A DNA stretch of 64,000 nt from DRPG01 sp964655065 (GCA_964655065.1 CAZZLC010000008.1:116861-180860); one strand, 5' to 3'. Numbered from the stretch's first letter, positions 8,238 through 16,702 are shown. The notes: generated by a model not told the origin, from the letters alone. Translations and numbers: made by a program.

Positions 8238-9364
8238 CGCTGACCGTGACGGTGCCACAGATCAGCGCCAACGAGGACAACGTGGTCCTCGCGGCGTGGA
8301 CCCGACCCGAGGCCTCGGCCGTGCGCCGCGGTGACGTGATCTGTGTGGTCGAGTCCACCAAGGCCACCATGGAGATCGAGGCCGAGACGGAGGGCTTTCT
8401 CCGCCCGCTGCAGCCCGTGGGCGCCCGAGTGGCGGTCGGCAGCGTGATCGGCGCGATCACCGAGACCCCCGACGAGCCCACGGACGCCCTCCTCGCTCCC
8501 CCAGCGACGCCGACGACCGATCGCTTCACCAAGAAGGCGGCGCTGACCGCGAAGCGTCTCGGGGTCGATCTCGAGGCGCTGGTCGTTCGGCTCGGTCGAC
8601 GGGTCACCGAGGCCGACGTCCTGGCCGCCCCGCGGGAGGCATCGGGTGGAGCCGACCTTCTCGAGGATCGCTTCGCCGCGACCCGGCCCGAGCGGGTTCT
8701 CCTGCTTGGCGGTGGCGCGGGGGCAGGCGTGATCACCCTCGACGCCATCCGACGCGCCGGCGGCCGCCCGGCCCCTGGCGTCGCTCGTCCTCAGCGCGCG
8801 GCCGCCATTCTCGACAACGACTCGGCCAAGCACGGGCGCACGGTCGCCGGGGTCCCCGTGCTCGGCGGCTTCGAACGGGCGAGAGCCCTGCTCGACGACG
8901 GGGCCTACGACGCCGCCGTTCTCTGCGTCACGGGCAACCCCGCCGAGCGCGCGCGGCTGTTCGAGGCGATGCGGGCGGACGGGATTCCGTTCACCAACGT
9001 GATCGATCCCACCGTCGATGTCGCGGGCCACGTGCAGCTCGGGGTCGGCAACCTCGTCATGGCGCACGTCTTCCTCGGGGCGTGCGCGCGGCTCGGCGAC
9101 AACAACTTCCTCGCGAGCCACGTCTGCATCGAGCACCACTGCGAGATTGGCAGCCACTCCACCTTCGGTCCGCGGACCACCGCATCCGGCGCGGTGACCG
9201 TCGGGGACCGCGTCAAGGTCGGGATGGTCGTGGCCATCGAGCCCTACGTCACCGTCGGCTCCGATTCCGTCATCGCGAGCGGGTGCACCCTCACCACTTC
9301 CCTGCCGGCCGGGGCCCGCGTCAAGGCGCAGGTCAGCCACGTCGTGCGCACGGAGCCTTCATGA
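8234..9364 (+). CDS. Lipoyl domain + E3/E1-binding domain + NeuD/PglD-type acyltransferase fusion
   Basis: A 376-residue protein with an unusual architecture. Residues 1-80 form a lipoyl domain with the modification site ESTKATMEIE (lipoyl Lys 43). Residues about 97-131 resemble a peripheral subunit-binding domain (AKRLGVDLEALV, then GRRVTEADVL). A normal E2 would then have a chloramphenicol-acetyltransferase-like catalytic core. Instead, residues about 152-376 match the sialic-acid O-acetyltransferase NeuD / PglD family: a Rossmann-like part with LLLGGGAGAGVI, then a left-handed beta-helix with SHVCIEHHCEIGSHS, holding the catalytic His region. The GTG start overlaps the E1 beta stop (GTGA). 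I infer that E1 loads an acyl group on the lipoyl arm, which delivers it to the fused sugar acyltransferase. This is untested; the beta-helix could still use acyl-CoA. Confidence 0.85.
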   Translation: MTLTVTVPQISANEDNVVLAAWTRPEASAVRRGDVICVVESTKATMEIEAETEGFLRPLQPVGARVAVGSVIGAITETPDEPTDALLAPPATPTTDRFTKKAALTAKRLGVDLEALVVRLGRRVTEADVLAAPREASGGADLLEDRFAATRPERVLLLGGGAGAGVITLDAIRRAGGRPAPGVARPQRAAAILDNDSAKHGRTVAGVPVLGGFERARALLDDGAYDAAVLCVTGNPAERARLFEAMRADGIPFTNVIDPTVDVAGHVQLGVGNLVMAHVFLGACARLGDNNFLASHVCIEHHCEIGSHSTFGPRTTASGAVTVGDRVKVGMVVAIEPYVTVGSDSVIASGCTLTTSLPAGARVKAQVSHVVRTEPS

Positions 9365-10128
9365 GCGTCGACCCGTCACGTTTCCGCCAGCCCGGTCGGT
9401 CCACCGAGGCCGAGCTCGGGTACCGCGAGCAGATGGAAGCCTATGCCCAGGAGTCGCCTGGTACCTGGGTCGAAAAGCTCGAGGCGTTCCCGAAGTTCGT
9501 ATCCAGGCAGACCACGGCCCGGATGCTCGCGTTGCACGAAACCTTCCGGCTCGCGTTGCCCGTGCAGGGCGACGTGATCGAGTGCGGGGTCAGCTACGGC
9601 GGCGCGCTGATGTGGTTCGCCCAGCTCTCGGCCACGCTCGAGCCCGTCAACCTGCAGCGACGCATCATCGGGTTCGACACCTTCGCGGGCTTCACGCCGC
9701 CCACCGACGAAGACCGCGGCGCCACACCGAGCCGTGAGCTTCGCGCCGGCGGCTTCTTCGCGGACACCTACGACGATCTTCGGGCGGCGGTGGCGCTCTA
9801 CGACGCGAACCGGTTCCTCGGTCACGTGCCCAAGGTCCACCTGGTGAAGGGCGACGCGAGCGAGACCATCCCGAGGTACCTCGTGGACAATCCCCACACC
9901 GTGGTCTCGCTGCTCCACCTCGACTTCGACCTCTACGAGCCGACGGTCGCCGCTCTCCGGGCGTTCGTGCCCCGCATGCCCAAGGGCGCGGTCATCGTGT
10001 TCGACGAGCTCAACAACACCACCTGGCCCGGAGAGACCCGAGCCGTGATCGACGAGGTGGGCTTGAACGGACTGGCCATCCGTCGCTTCGCCTACGAACC
10101 CCACGTCAGCTACGCGGTGCTCTCGTGA
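9361..10128 (+). CDS. TylF/MycF-like SAM-dependent sugar O-methyltransferase
   Basis: A 255-residue class I methyltransferase of the macrocin-O-methyltransferase (TylF) type, which methylates sugar hydroxyls with a divalent metal. The SAM loop is DVIECGVSYGGAL (71-83). GFDTFAGF is the strand-2/substrate segment, and LHLDFDLYEPTVAAL followed by VIVFDELNN gives the metal-binding aspartates. The ATG overlaps the stop of the lipoyl fusion (ATGA), and its own TGA overlaps the next GTG. It probably decorates the same sugar or glycan as the rest of the operon; the acceptor is unknown. Confidence 0.88.
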   Translation: MSVDPSRFRQPGRSTEAELGYREQMEAYAQESPGTWVEKLEAFPKFVSRQTTARMLALHETFRLALPVQGDVIECGVSYGGALMWFAQLSATLEPVNLQRRIIGFDTFAGFTPPTDEDRGATPSRELRAGGFFADTYDDLRAAVALYDANRFLGHVPKVHLVKGDASETIPRYLVDNPHTVVSLLHLDFDLYEPTVAALRAFVPRMPKGAVIVFDELNNTTWPGETRAVIDEVGLNGLAIRRFAYEPHVSYAVLS

Positions 10129-11138
10129 GGGTCAACGTGCCTCGGGACTTCGCGAGCCCCAGCGCCGGTCTCGCGAACACCTATGCCGGCTCGAACGTCG
10201 TGGTCACAGGGGGAGCGGGCTTCGTGGGGAGTCACCTGACCGAGCGCCTGCTCGAGCTCGGTGCCACCGTCGCCGTCGTCGACGACCTGTGCACGGGGAC
10301 CACCACGAACCTCGACACGTTCCGCGACCATCACTCGCTGCGCGTCTATCGGTCGGACATCGCGGAGTGGGCCTCTCCGGAGGGACCGCTGGACTTCGTG
10401 TTCAACCTCGCGTGTCCTGCGAGCCCGGTCCACTATCGACGGCTCGCGCTCGAGACGCTGCGGGCGGGCAGCTCAGGGGCCGAGCGGATGGTGCGGCTCG
10501 CCGCCGACCGCGGAGCGGTCTTCGTGCAGGCGTCGACCAGCGAGGTCTACGGCGACCCGGAGGAGCATCCGCAGACCGAGGGCTACTGGGGGCGGGTGAA
10601 CCCCGTGGGTCCACGGTCGATGTACGACGAGTCGAAGCGCTTCACCGAGGCGCTCTGTGCGGAGTGGGAGCGGCAGGGCGCGAAGATTCGCGTCGCACGC
10701 ATCTTCAACACCTACGGTCCCCGCATGGCGATGCACGACGGTCGAGTGGTCCCGAACTTCGTGCTGCAGGCTCTGTCCGGCGAGGATCTCACCATCTACG
10801 GCGACGGCTCCCAGACCCGGTCGTTCTGTTTCGTCAGCGATCTGGTGGAGGGACTGCTCCGGCTCGGCGCGAGCGACGTACGCGGCCCGACGAACCTCGG
10901 CAATCCCTACGAGGAATACACCGTCGCGGACTTCGCGGCGCTCGTGCTGGAGCTCACCGGGTCTCGGTCGCGCGTGGTCCGGGAGGGGCTGCCCGTGGAC
11001 GATCCGGTACGTCGGCGACCCGACATCACCCGGGCCCGCGAGCTGCTCGGCTGGGAGCCGGCCGTCTCGCTGCGCGACGGGTTGGCCGCGACCATCGCGT
11101 CCTTCCGGCCGCGCGTCGAGAGCGCGCTCACGCATTGA
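10125..11138 (+). CDS. UDP-glucuronate decarboxylase-like NAD-dependent SDR
   Basis: A 337-residue extended SDR closest to UDP-xylose synthase, which converts UDP-glucuronate to UDP-xylose with bound NAD. The NAD loop is VTGGAGFVGSHL (about 28-39). The UXS-specific FNLACPASPVHY (93-104) replaces the usual FHLAA, and the catalytic pair is SMYDESKRF (Tyr 167, Lys 171). RIFNTYGPRM and DGSQTRSFCFVSDLVEG also match. The start is GTG at 10125 (GTGA overlap). Its 3' end overlaps the convergent methyltransferase gene by 11 bases. Related enzymes such as 4-keto-xylose formers cannot be excluded. Confidence 0.88.
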   Translation: MRVNVPRDFASPSAGLANTYAGSNVVVTGGAGFVGSHLTERLLELGATVAVVDDLCTGTTTNLDTFRDHHSLRVYRSDIAEWASPEGPLDFVFNLACPASPVHYRRLALETLRAGSSGAERMVRLAADRGAVFVQASTSEVYGDPEEHPQTEGYWGRVNPVGPRSMYDESKRFTEALCAEWERQGAKIRVARIFNTYGPRMAMHDGRVVPNFVLQALSGEDLTIYGDGSQTRSFCFVSDLVEGLLRLGASDVRGPTNLGNPYEEYTVADFAALVLELTGSRSRVVREGLPVDDPVRRRPDITRARELLGWEPAVSLRDGLAATIASFRPRVESALTH

Positions 11139-11922
11139 CCCCGCGCAGACGCTCCCCTGCAGCACGATCCCGGGGAGGCGGCTTGATGATCAGACCCTGA
11201 CCTGTCGGCAGGGTCGCGACCGGGACTCCGAGCGTAGCGGTCAGCTCGTCCAGCGCGACCTTCTGGGCTCGATACGGCGCCCAGCCGTAGTCGTCGAGCA
11301 TCACGACGCCGGCCGCGCTCACTCGCGGCCACAGCGCGGCGAGCGCGTGGACCTCGGGCAGGGCGATGTTCATGTCGAGGTGCAGGTACGCGATGGGCTC
11401 GTCGGGCACCTGATCGAGCGTGTCCGGAACCTTGCCGCGGATCAGGTGGGTTCGCTGGAACGGGCGGAAGTTATCCTCCGCCCGAGCGAAACACTCGCTG
11501 TAGAACGCCTGGTTCTCGGCGGTGCGCGGCTGGCGCTCCCGCGGCAGCATCTGCTCCTCGGGGATGCCCTGGAACGTGTCGAGCAGGTAGAAGTGCCGGT
11601 CGAGCTCGTTCCAACCCAGGTAGTCGCAGATCGCGAGCGAGCACATCCCGGTGTTCACACCACACTCGACGAAGTTTCCGGGAACGTGGAGGGCGTGCTG
11701 GGCCGCCCACAGCAGCATGTACACCCGGAACTCGACGTGGATGTCCTCGGTGCTGCCGGGCGGCCGCCCGATGTGGTGCCCGCTGTTCATGCCGCGCTGG
11801 TAGGCGCGACGGAACTTCGGGTCGACCAGGAAGTCCAGGCTCTTGAGCTCCGTGCGCAAGAAGTCGCCCTGGTACGTGGTGGGGATCTGCGTAGGCGGAG
11901 CGGGCGCCGCTCGGTTGGACAC
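11128..11922 (-). CDS. TylF-like class I SAM methyltransferase
   Basis: A 264-residue methyltransferase related to the TylF family and distinct in sequence from the one at 9361. The SAM loop is NFVECGVNTGMCSL (83-96), followed by FYLLDTFQGIPE. The metal/catalytic region is YLHLDMNIALPEVHAL, then VVMLDDYGWAPY. GTG at 11922 has a strong GGAGGTGA four bases upstream. It is transcribed toward the sugar operon and overlaps the 3' end of the UXS-like gene by 11 bases. Sugar O-methylation is the likely activity; the substrate is unknown. Confidence 0.82.
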   Translation of the reverse strand: MSNRAAPAPPTQIPTTYQGDFLRTELKSLDFLVDPKFRRAYQRGMNSGHHIGRPPGSTEDIHVEFRVYMLLWAAQHALHVPGNFVECGVNTGMCSLAICDYLGWNELDRHFYLLDTFQGIPEEQMLPRERQPRTAENQAFYSECFARAEDNFRPFQRTHLIRGKVPDTLDQVPDEPIAYLHLDMNIALPEVHALAALWPRVSAAGVVMLDDYGWAPYRAQKVALDELTATLGVPVATLPTGQGLIIKPPPRDRAAGERLRGVNA

Positions 11923-12042
11923 GGGTCACCTCCGGAGTGGGTCCTCCGATCGGCGCATGGCCCGTGAGCTGAAGCAGGAGGGTCGACCGGACCCGCGAGG
12001 GCGTCGAGGCCCACCGGAACGGCGGACGCCGCCCGATTCCCT

Positions 12043-13074
12043 TCACTCGCAGCGCGACCACACCCGCTTGGCCGGCTCGAAGCGCTTCAGGCCGCTCGTC
12101 TGGAGCTCGAGGTGCAGCTTCGTGTCACGATCGCTCAGCCAGAGCTGGAACTGCGACCCCGTGTAGTCGACGGGCTCCCAGAGCAGCGTGAAGTACATCC
12201 CGTTCAGGGCCATCTCCCCGATCCGGTGGGCTTCGGGCGGCTGGTCGGGGTGGCCGAGCACCAGCATTCCGTCTTCGCCCTTACTGGCCACCATGGGACT
12301 GGCGCAGCCCTCCGTGTCGTCGGGCGACCATCGGCCGACGTAGCGGTCGAGGTCCGCGGGGCCGGGGGTGAGCGTGAGCGCGGGCATGCCCGGAGGGCGC
12401 GGCCCGCCAGGCTGGACCCGTTGGAGTGCCGTGGTCGAGGCGTAGTAGGCGAGCCCAATGAACAACAGGCCCAACCCTCCGGCCAACAACAGGATGGGAC
12501 CGATGCCCGCCAGGGGAGACACCGTGGGTCTTGGTTCGTGCGCCGGCGCGCTTGGCGAGGCCGAGCGCGGAGCAGGCGACGAAGTCGACTGCCGGCCGTG
12601 ACCGAGGGCGCTCCCGTGTTGCGATCTCGGCTTGTCGACCGGTCTCTCGTGCGCCGGGCGTGGGGGCTCCCGGACGACGGGCTCCCCGTCGCGTGTGGCC
12701 CGGACGTCTTCGACGAACCGCCGCCACTCGGGGTCGCCCCGGTCCCCTTGCCAGTGGGCAAGGTTGGCGGTCTGGGCGAGCTCGAAGGCGACTGGGCGCT
12801 CGCAGGGCTCGATGGTGGCGGGTACGAGTTTGCCGTGCCGGTCGCCGACCGTGGCCTCGGATCGCACCCAGCGCGAGCCGACCGAGCGGCTGCTCCACAA
12901 CACGACGACGACCTTGGCGCCGTGCAGGGCGCGCTCGATGACCTCGTCGTAGGTCTCGCCGCTGCGCAGGGCCGTGTCCCACCAGATGTCGAAGCCCTCT
13001 GCCTCGAGCCCCTGGGCGATCAACGCGACACGGTCTCGATCCTCGGACTTGTAGCTGATGAAGACGTCTGCCAT
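12043..13074 (-). CDS. Membrane-anchored TIR-domain protein
   Basis: A 343-residue protein with an N-terminal TIR domain (about 1-135): ADVFISYKSEDRD is the box 1 strand, FDIWWD follows, and VVVLWSSRSVGSRWVRSEA places a glutamate at residue 73 where TIR NADases keep their catalytic Glu. A Pro/Ser-rich linker (about 140-190) leads to one hydrophobic segment (about 191-213) and a C-terminal region of about 120 residues that looks like a small beta-rich sensor domain. The TIR would face the cytoplasm. No Thoeris-type or other effector gene adjoins it. NAD cleavage or a scaffolding role are both open. Confidence 0.82.
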   Translation of the reverse strand: MADVFISYKSEDRDRVALIAQGLEAEGFDIWWDTALRSGETYDEVIERALHGAKVVVVLWSSRSVGSRWVRSEATVGDRHGKLVPATIEPCERPVAFELAQTANLAHWQGDRGDPEWRRFVEDVRATRDGEPVVREPPRPAHERPVDKPRSQHGSALGHGRQSTSSPAPRSASPSAPAHEPRPTVSPLAGIGPILLLAGGLGLLFIGLAYYASTTALQRVQPGGPRPPGMPALTLTPGPADLDRYVGRWSPDDTEGCASPMVASKGEDGMLVLGHPDQPPEAHRIGEMALNGMYFTLLWEPVDYTGSQFQLWLSDRDTKLHLELQTSGLKRFEPAKRVWSRCE

Positions 13075-13131
13075 GGCGACCCCCCTTACCGTGCTGGCGA
13101 GGGTCGTGCTGGCGGACGAGGACAGGGCGGC

Positions 13132-14565
13132 TCAGCGGCGCAACCCGGCTACCTCACCGCGTACGCCGCCGAGGCGGTCCTCGGCCACCCCGACCGCTCG
13201 CATGGCCGTGATCGGCACCTGTGCCGCGTGGGTCCCGTCGGGAGCGACGACGTGCTCGCCGCGTACGAGGCCTCCGGCTCCGCCGGCGACGAGGAACGCC
13301 ATGCCTTCGCTGTTGTGGCTCCCCTCGAGGGCGTCGGCGGTGCCTCCTTCGTTGAGGAGCATCACCGCGCACCGGTCGAGCAGCGTGCCGTCGCCTTCGG
13401 GCGTGCGCCGAAGCTGGTCGACGAGCGCGGCCCACTGCTCGACGTGCCACGCGACGACATCCTCGAGCTGATCCGTGCGTCCGTTGTGGTGCACGTCGTG
13501 GCAGTTGAAGGGGTGCCCGGTGATGGGACGGGCGTTCATGAACGACTGCCACATCGTGATCATCCACGTCACGACGCGCGTGCGGTCGCAGGTGAGCGCC
13601 ATTGTGACGAGGTCGCGGAACACCTCGGCCCGCGCTTCCTCGTCGGAGTACCCGAGGTTGATCGCGTTGCCCTCCGGGCCGTCGAACGCACCGCCCAGTG
13701 GCGGGTCCTGGCCAGGGTCGAGCAGCCGATCACAGCCCTCCGTGGGGTCGGGGGCGAGCGCCTGGAGGCGCTGCTCGATGGTGCGGACGTGGTCCCAGTG
13801 CTCCTCGAGTCGCTGACGGTCCGCGCCCGAGAGGGCTTGGCTCACGCTCGAGAGCCGCCAGTCGACCAGGTCGAGCACGCTGGATCGCTTCTGCAGCTCG
13901 AGGGCGCCCCCCTCGTCGCCCTCGCCGACGAACCCGGTGAACAGGGTCTGCCAGGCAAGGCGCGGCGAGACGGTTGGCGGGACGGGGACGATTCGGTCGT
14001 TCCGGCGTTCGAACGACAACGTGTCGCGGTTGTCGGGGATGTCGAGGCCCCCGCCGAGGTTGTAGAAGAGCGCCTGGGTCCGGTAGTTGAGCGAGGGAAA
14101 CGCGGTCTCGCCGCCGATCGCATCGATGACCAGACGGTCGGAGGTCCGGGAGCTGGTCGTCGCGTCGAAGGGGGCCACGGTCGACACCCCGGCGAGCAGC
14201 GGTGGGCCGTGCCAGTGGAACTCGGCGTAGCCCTGGGGCGGTGGCGTCGCCACTTCGGGGGACGACGGAATGAACAGGTTGCTCACGACGGTCACCTCGT
14301 CCGTGAGGTCGAGCGCGTCGAGGGCCGAGAGAGCATAGGGGACGTCGTAGCCGCGTCCGGTCGCCTCGGGAACGAACCGGACCGCTGGGCCCTGGTCCGT
14401 GCGTAGCGAGTGGCCGGCGAAGCAAAGCAGATAGCGCAAGGGCAGGGGCGCACCGGCGGCAAGCGCGTCCCCGTTGGGTCCGAGCATGCACTCGAGGGCG
14501 GGAAGCCCGAGGGCCACCCCTCCGGCTCCGCGGAGGAGCGAGCGGCGAGACAGTCGCAAGGTCAT
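13132..14565 (-). CDS. DUF1552 protein, Tat-exported
   Basis: A 477-residue protein of the DUF1552 family, found in Planctomycetes and Myxococcota beside DUF1592 proteins and presumed to act outside the cytoplasm. The N-terminus LRLSRRSLLRGAGGVALG is a twin-arginine signal, pointing to export in folded form, possibly with a cofactor. Family-type stretches include YLLCFAGHS, VSNLFIPSS, HWHGPPLLAGV and MALTCDRTRVVTWMI. The ATG at 14565 overlaps the stop of the DUF1592 gene (ATGA), so the two are one transcription and translation unit. The biochemical function of the family is not established. Confidence 0.88.
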   Translation of the reverse strand: MTLRLSRRSLLRGAGGVALGLPALECMLGPNGDALAAGAPLPLRYLLCFAGHSLRTDQGPAVRFVPEATGRGYDVPYALSALDALDLTDEVTVVSNLFIPSSPEVATPPPQGYAEFHWHGPPLLAGVSTVAPFDATTSSRTSDRLVIDAIGGETAFPSLNYRTQALFYNLGGGLDIPDNRDTLSFERRNDRIVPVPPTVSPRLAWQTLFTGFVGEGDEGGALELQKRSSVLDLVDWRLSSVSQALSGADRQRLEEHWDHVRTIEQRLQALAPDPTEGCDRLLDPGQDPPLGGAFDGPEGNAINLGYSDEEARAEVFRDLVTMALTCDRTRVVTWMITMWQSFMNARPITGHPFNCHDVHHNGRTDQLEDVVAWHVEQWAALVDQLRRTPEGDGTLLDRCAVMLLNEGGTADALEGSHNSEGMAFLVAGGAGGLVRGEHVVAPDGTHAAQVPITAMRAVGVAEDRLGGVRGEVAGLRR

Positions 14566-16118
14566 GGCGTCACCTCCCGGCGCAGCCGGAACGAGGGGTC
14601 GGTCACCAGGTCGAGCAGGAGCCGGTCGAACCGGCCCGCGGTGGTCTCGGGGTCCCGGAACCGGTCGAGAAGTCGGTCCGAGAGCGCGATGTCCTCGAAG
14701 GCCAGCGGACGGCCCAGCGCGAACTGGAGCACGTGGTCGACGGCGCAGGCGTCGAGCTCGGCTCGCAGCGCCACCTGGGCGAGCTCCGCCGGTCCCGAGA
14801 ACGTTCCCCAGGGCACGACCTCGCCCTCGCCGGACAGCACGCAGTCGGGGTTGGCGTCGTCGTGTGTCCGGTAGCGACCCTCTCGGTCGAAGGTCTCGAG
14901 TCCGAAGCCGATGGGGTCCATCAGCTCGTGACAGCCGGCGCACTGGGGGTCGTCGCGGTGCTGGACGTAGCGGTCCTCCTTGCACTCCGCGAGGGCGGGA
15001 TCCGGAGGCTCGTCGACGGCGACGCCAGGAGGGGGCGGCGCGACGGGATTGCAGAAGAGTCGCTCGCGGATGGCCTTGCCCCGGCGGGTGGGGCTCGTGT
15101 CGGCGACACCGGCGCCTACCGAGAGGAAGGCGCCCGTTCCGAGCAACCCGACCCGATCCCTCGGGGTGTCCACCCAAGCTTCGCCGCCGGGGACGGGGTA
15201 GCCGTAGTGCTCGGCGAGGTCGGGGTCCACGAAGGTCTGGGGGTACGTGTAGAGCACCTCGTAGGCCAGCTGCTCGTCGAACAGGACCCGCTCGACCAGG
15301 GCTCGCGCCTCCCGCCGCATCGCGGTGGTGAGCCAGGCGTCGTGAGGGAGCTGGTGATACCCGAGCCACATCGCGTGGAAGCGGTCGACCTGGGCTCGGG
15401 CGCGCGAGTCGGCGAGCAGGCGCTCCGCCTCGGCCCGGAGTCCGTCCGCGGAATCCAGCCGTCCCGCGGCGGCAGCGTCGAGTAGAGCATCGTCGGGTGG
15501 TGCCGCCCACAGCAGGAAGGACAGTCGGGAGGCCACCTCGTACCCATCGAGGGCGAACACGCCGGGAGCCCCGCCAACGGGGGTTCCCGTCTCGATGCGG
15601 TAGAGAAACGCGGGGTCCTGGACGAGGGCCCGAACCACGACCTCGACCGCGGCGTCGAAGCCGCCGGTCGCGCGTGCGAAGCCCAGCGCCGCCTCGGTGA
15701 GTCGCTCCACGTGGGCGAACTCCACGGGCCGGCGGAGGAGCCGCCGGCCCAGGGTCCGCACGGTCTCGCGGATGCACTCCGCGTCGTCGGAGCGGGTCGG
15801 CGTGCAAGGGACGATTGCCGTCATGCGGGCCTCGTCGGCGACGAGCCGGGTCGCGACGTCGCCCGCGATCGACTCGAGGGCTTCGACGAGGACGAGGCTC
15901 GGCTCCTGGGTCGGCGCCGAATTGTCGAAGGGCCGGAAACGATCGGCCGGGAGCAGCCGGGATGCGGGTCGCGTGTCGTCGCTCAGGACCGCGGCGAGCG
16001 AGTTGTCGAGCTCGTGAACGGACAGGCGGCGGAGCGCCACCTCCACCGCGGTCTCCCCGCGGTCGCGGTGGCAGCCCGCGAGCACGATCCCCGCGACCAG
16101 TAGCCAGCGGAACAACAT
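14562..16118 (-). CDS. DUF1592/DUF1588/DUF1585-type exported lipoprotein
   Basis: A 518-residue lipoprotein (MLFRWLLVAGIVLAGC, lipobox LAGC) with the domain series of this family. DUF1587-like VHELDNSLAAVL comes first, then DUF1595-like TLGRRLLRRPVE. DUF1592 follows with LVQDPAFLYRIE and ASRLSFLLWAAPPDD. DUF1588 has TSPTRRGKAIRERLFC and CAGCHELMDPIGFGLE, and DUF1585 has FALGRPL. CAGCH is a single CxxCH haem-type motif. The ATG has GAGGAG six bases upstream. It is coupled to the Tat-exported DUF1552 gene. In Planctomycetes such pairs are discussed as secreted degradative or redox systems; the substrate is unknown. Confidence 0.87.
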   Translation of the reverse strand: MLFRWLLVAGIVLAGCHRDRGETAVEVALRRLSVHELDNSLAAVLSDDTRPASRLLPADRFRPFDNSAPTQEPSLVLVEALESIAGDVATRLVADEARMTAIVPCTPTRSDDAECIRETVRTLGRRLLRRPVEFAHVERLTEAALGFARATGGFDAAVEVVVRALVQDPAFLYRIETGTPVGGAPGVFALDGYEVASRLSFLLWAAPPDDALLDAAAAGRLDSADGLRAEAERLLADSRARAQVDRFHAMWLGYHQLPHDAWLTTAMRREARALVERVLFDEQLAYEVLYTYPQTFVDPDLAEHYGYPVPGGEAWVDTPRDRVGLLGTGAFLSVGAGVADTSPTRRGKAIRERLFCNPVAPPPPGVAVDEPPDPALAECKEDRYVQHRDDPQCAGCHELMDPIGFGLETFDREGRYRTHDDANPDCVLSGEGEVVPWGTFSGPAELAQVALRAELDACAVDHVLQFALGRPLAFEDIALSDRLLDRFRDPETTAGRFDRLLLDLVTDPSFRLRREVTP

Positions 16119-16291
16119 GGAAACTCCTCGGTTGCGCGTTGCGCGACGGCGAGCGGGAATGCCCAGGCCACCGTGGGCGGCGAGTGTGCAACGCGAGGGC
16201 CCCGTTGGTCGAGGCACCTTTCTCTGGGATTTCTCGTGGCTCGGCCACCCGGGTGGCGGACCACCGCGATCGGTGCGAGACGTCGCGGGAC

Positions 16292-16599
16292 TCAGGGCGC
16301 GTAGCGGCTGATCCCGTAGAACGTTCCCGTGTAGACGACCCCGTCTGGACCGAGGGTGGTGGCGGCGTAGCTCGCATTCTCGCACGACGCGGGCAGGCGC
16401 TCGAGGGTCTCCGCCACCGCAGGTGGTCGGGGGTCGCCGCCGTCTCGGGACCTCGCAGCGGCGAGGATGCCTGTGCGTAGCTGCCCCGGTGGGTGCCCGG
16501 CCAGACGTCGTCGGCCAGCGTGGGGTTGGGGGGAGGCTCGGCGTCCTCGATGGTGAGGGGGGCCGGTGCGCAGGCAAGCAGGAGGGCAAGGGTCGACAA
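16292..16599 (-). pseudogene. Internally deleted, frameshifted lipoprotein/beta-propeller gene remnant
   Basis: A decayed gene. It opens at TTG 16599, with GGAGG four bases upstream and a lipoprotein-like start ending in LLLACAPAP. It continues in frame through about 55 residues (ADDVWPGTHRGSYAQASSP) and then loses sense near 16425. In the next frame a clear coding C-terminus follows (TLERLPASCENASYAATT, then GTFYGISRYAP) and stops at 16294-16292. The ending resembles the last blade of a secreted quinoprotein-like beta-propeller. The N- and C-terminal parts are joined with the middle missing and the frame shifted. It lies between an arylsulfotransferase-like lipoprotein gene and the DUF1592 gene on the same strand. 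Confidence 0.65.
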
Positions 16600-16702
16600 C
16601 GGTCCTCCGGGACGAGAGCCGGCAGCTCACCGCATCGTGCTGCTGCATCCTCCACCCTCGCCTCGCGCCGCTCGGCCATCGAGCCGGTCGAAGGTGGGCG
16701 GG

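Noticed and set aside
12043..13074. Thoeris or another known TIR defence system
   Set aside because: No ThsA-like SIR2/SLOG or other effector gene is adjacent. The neighbours are a sugar methyltransferase and DUF1552/1592 genes.
12112..14406. A plus-strand frame of about 760 codons
   Set aside because: Antisense to the TIR and DUF1552 genes; Arg/Gly/Pro-rich low-complexity product typical of shadow frames in GC-rich DNA.
13132..16599. A minus-strand frame of about 1155 codons starting at 16599
   Set aside because: Only its first 55 or so codons (the decayed lipoprotein) and its end (the DUF1552 protein) make sense. The middle is an out-of-frame reading of the DUF1592 gene.
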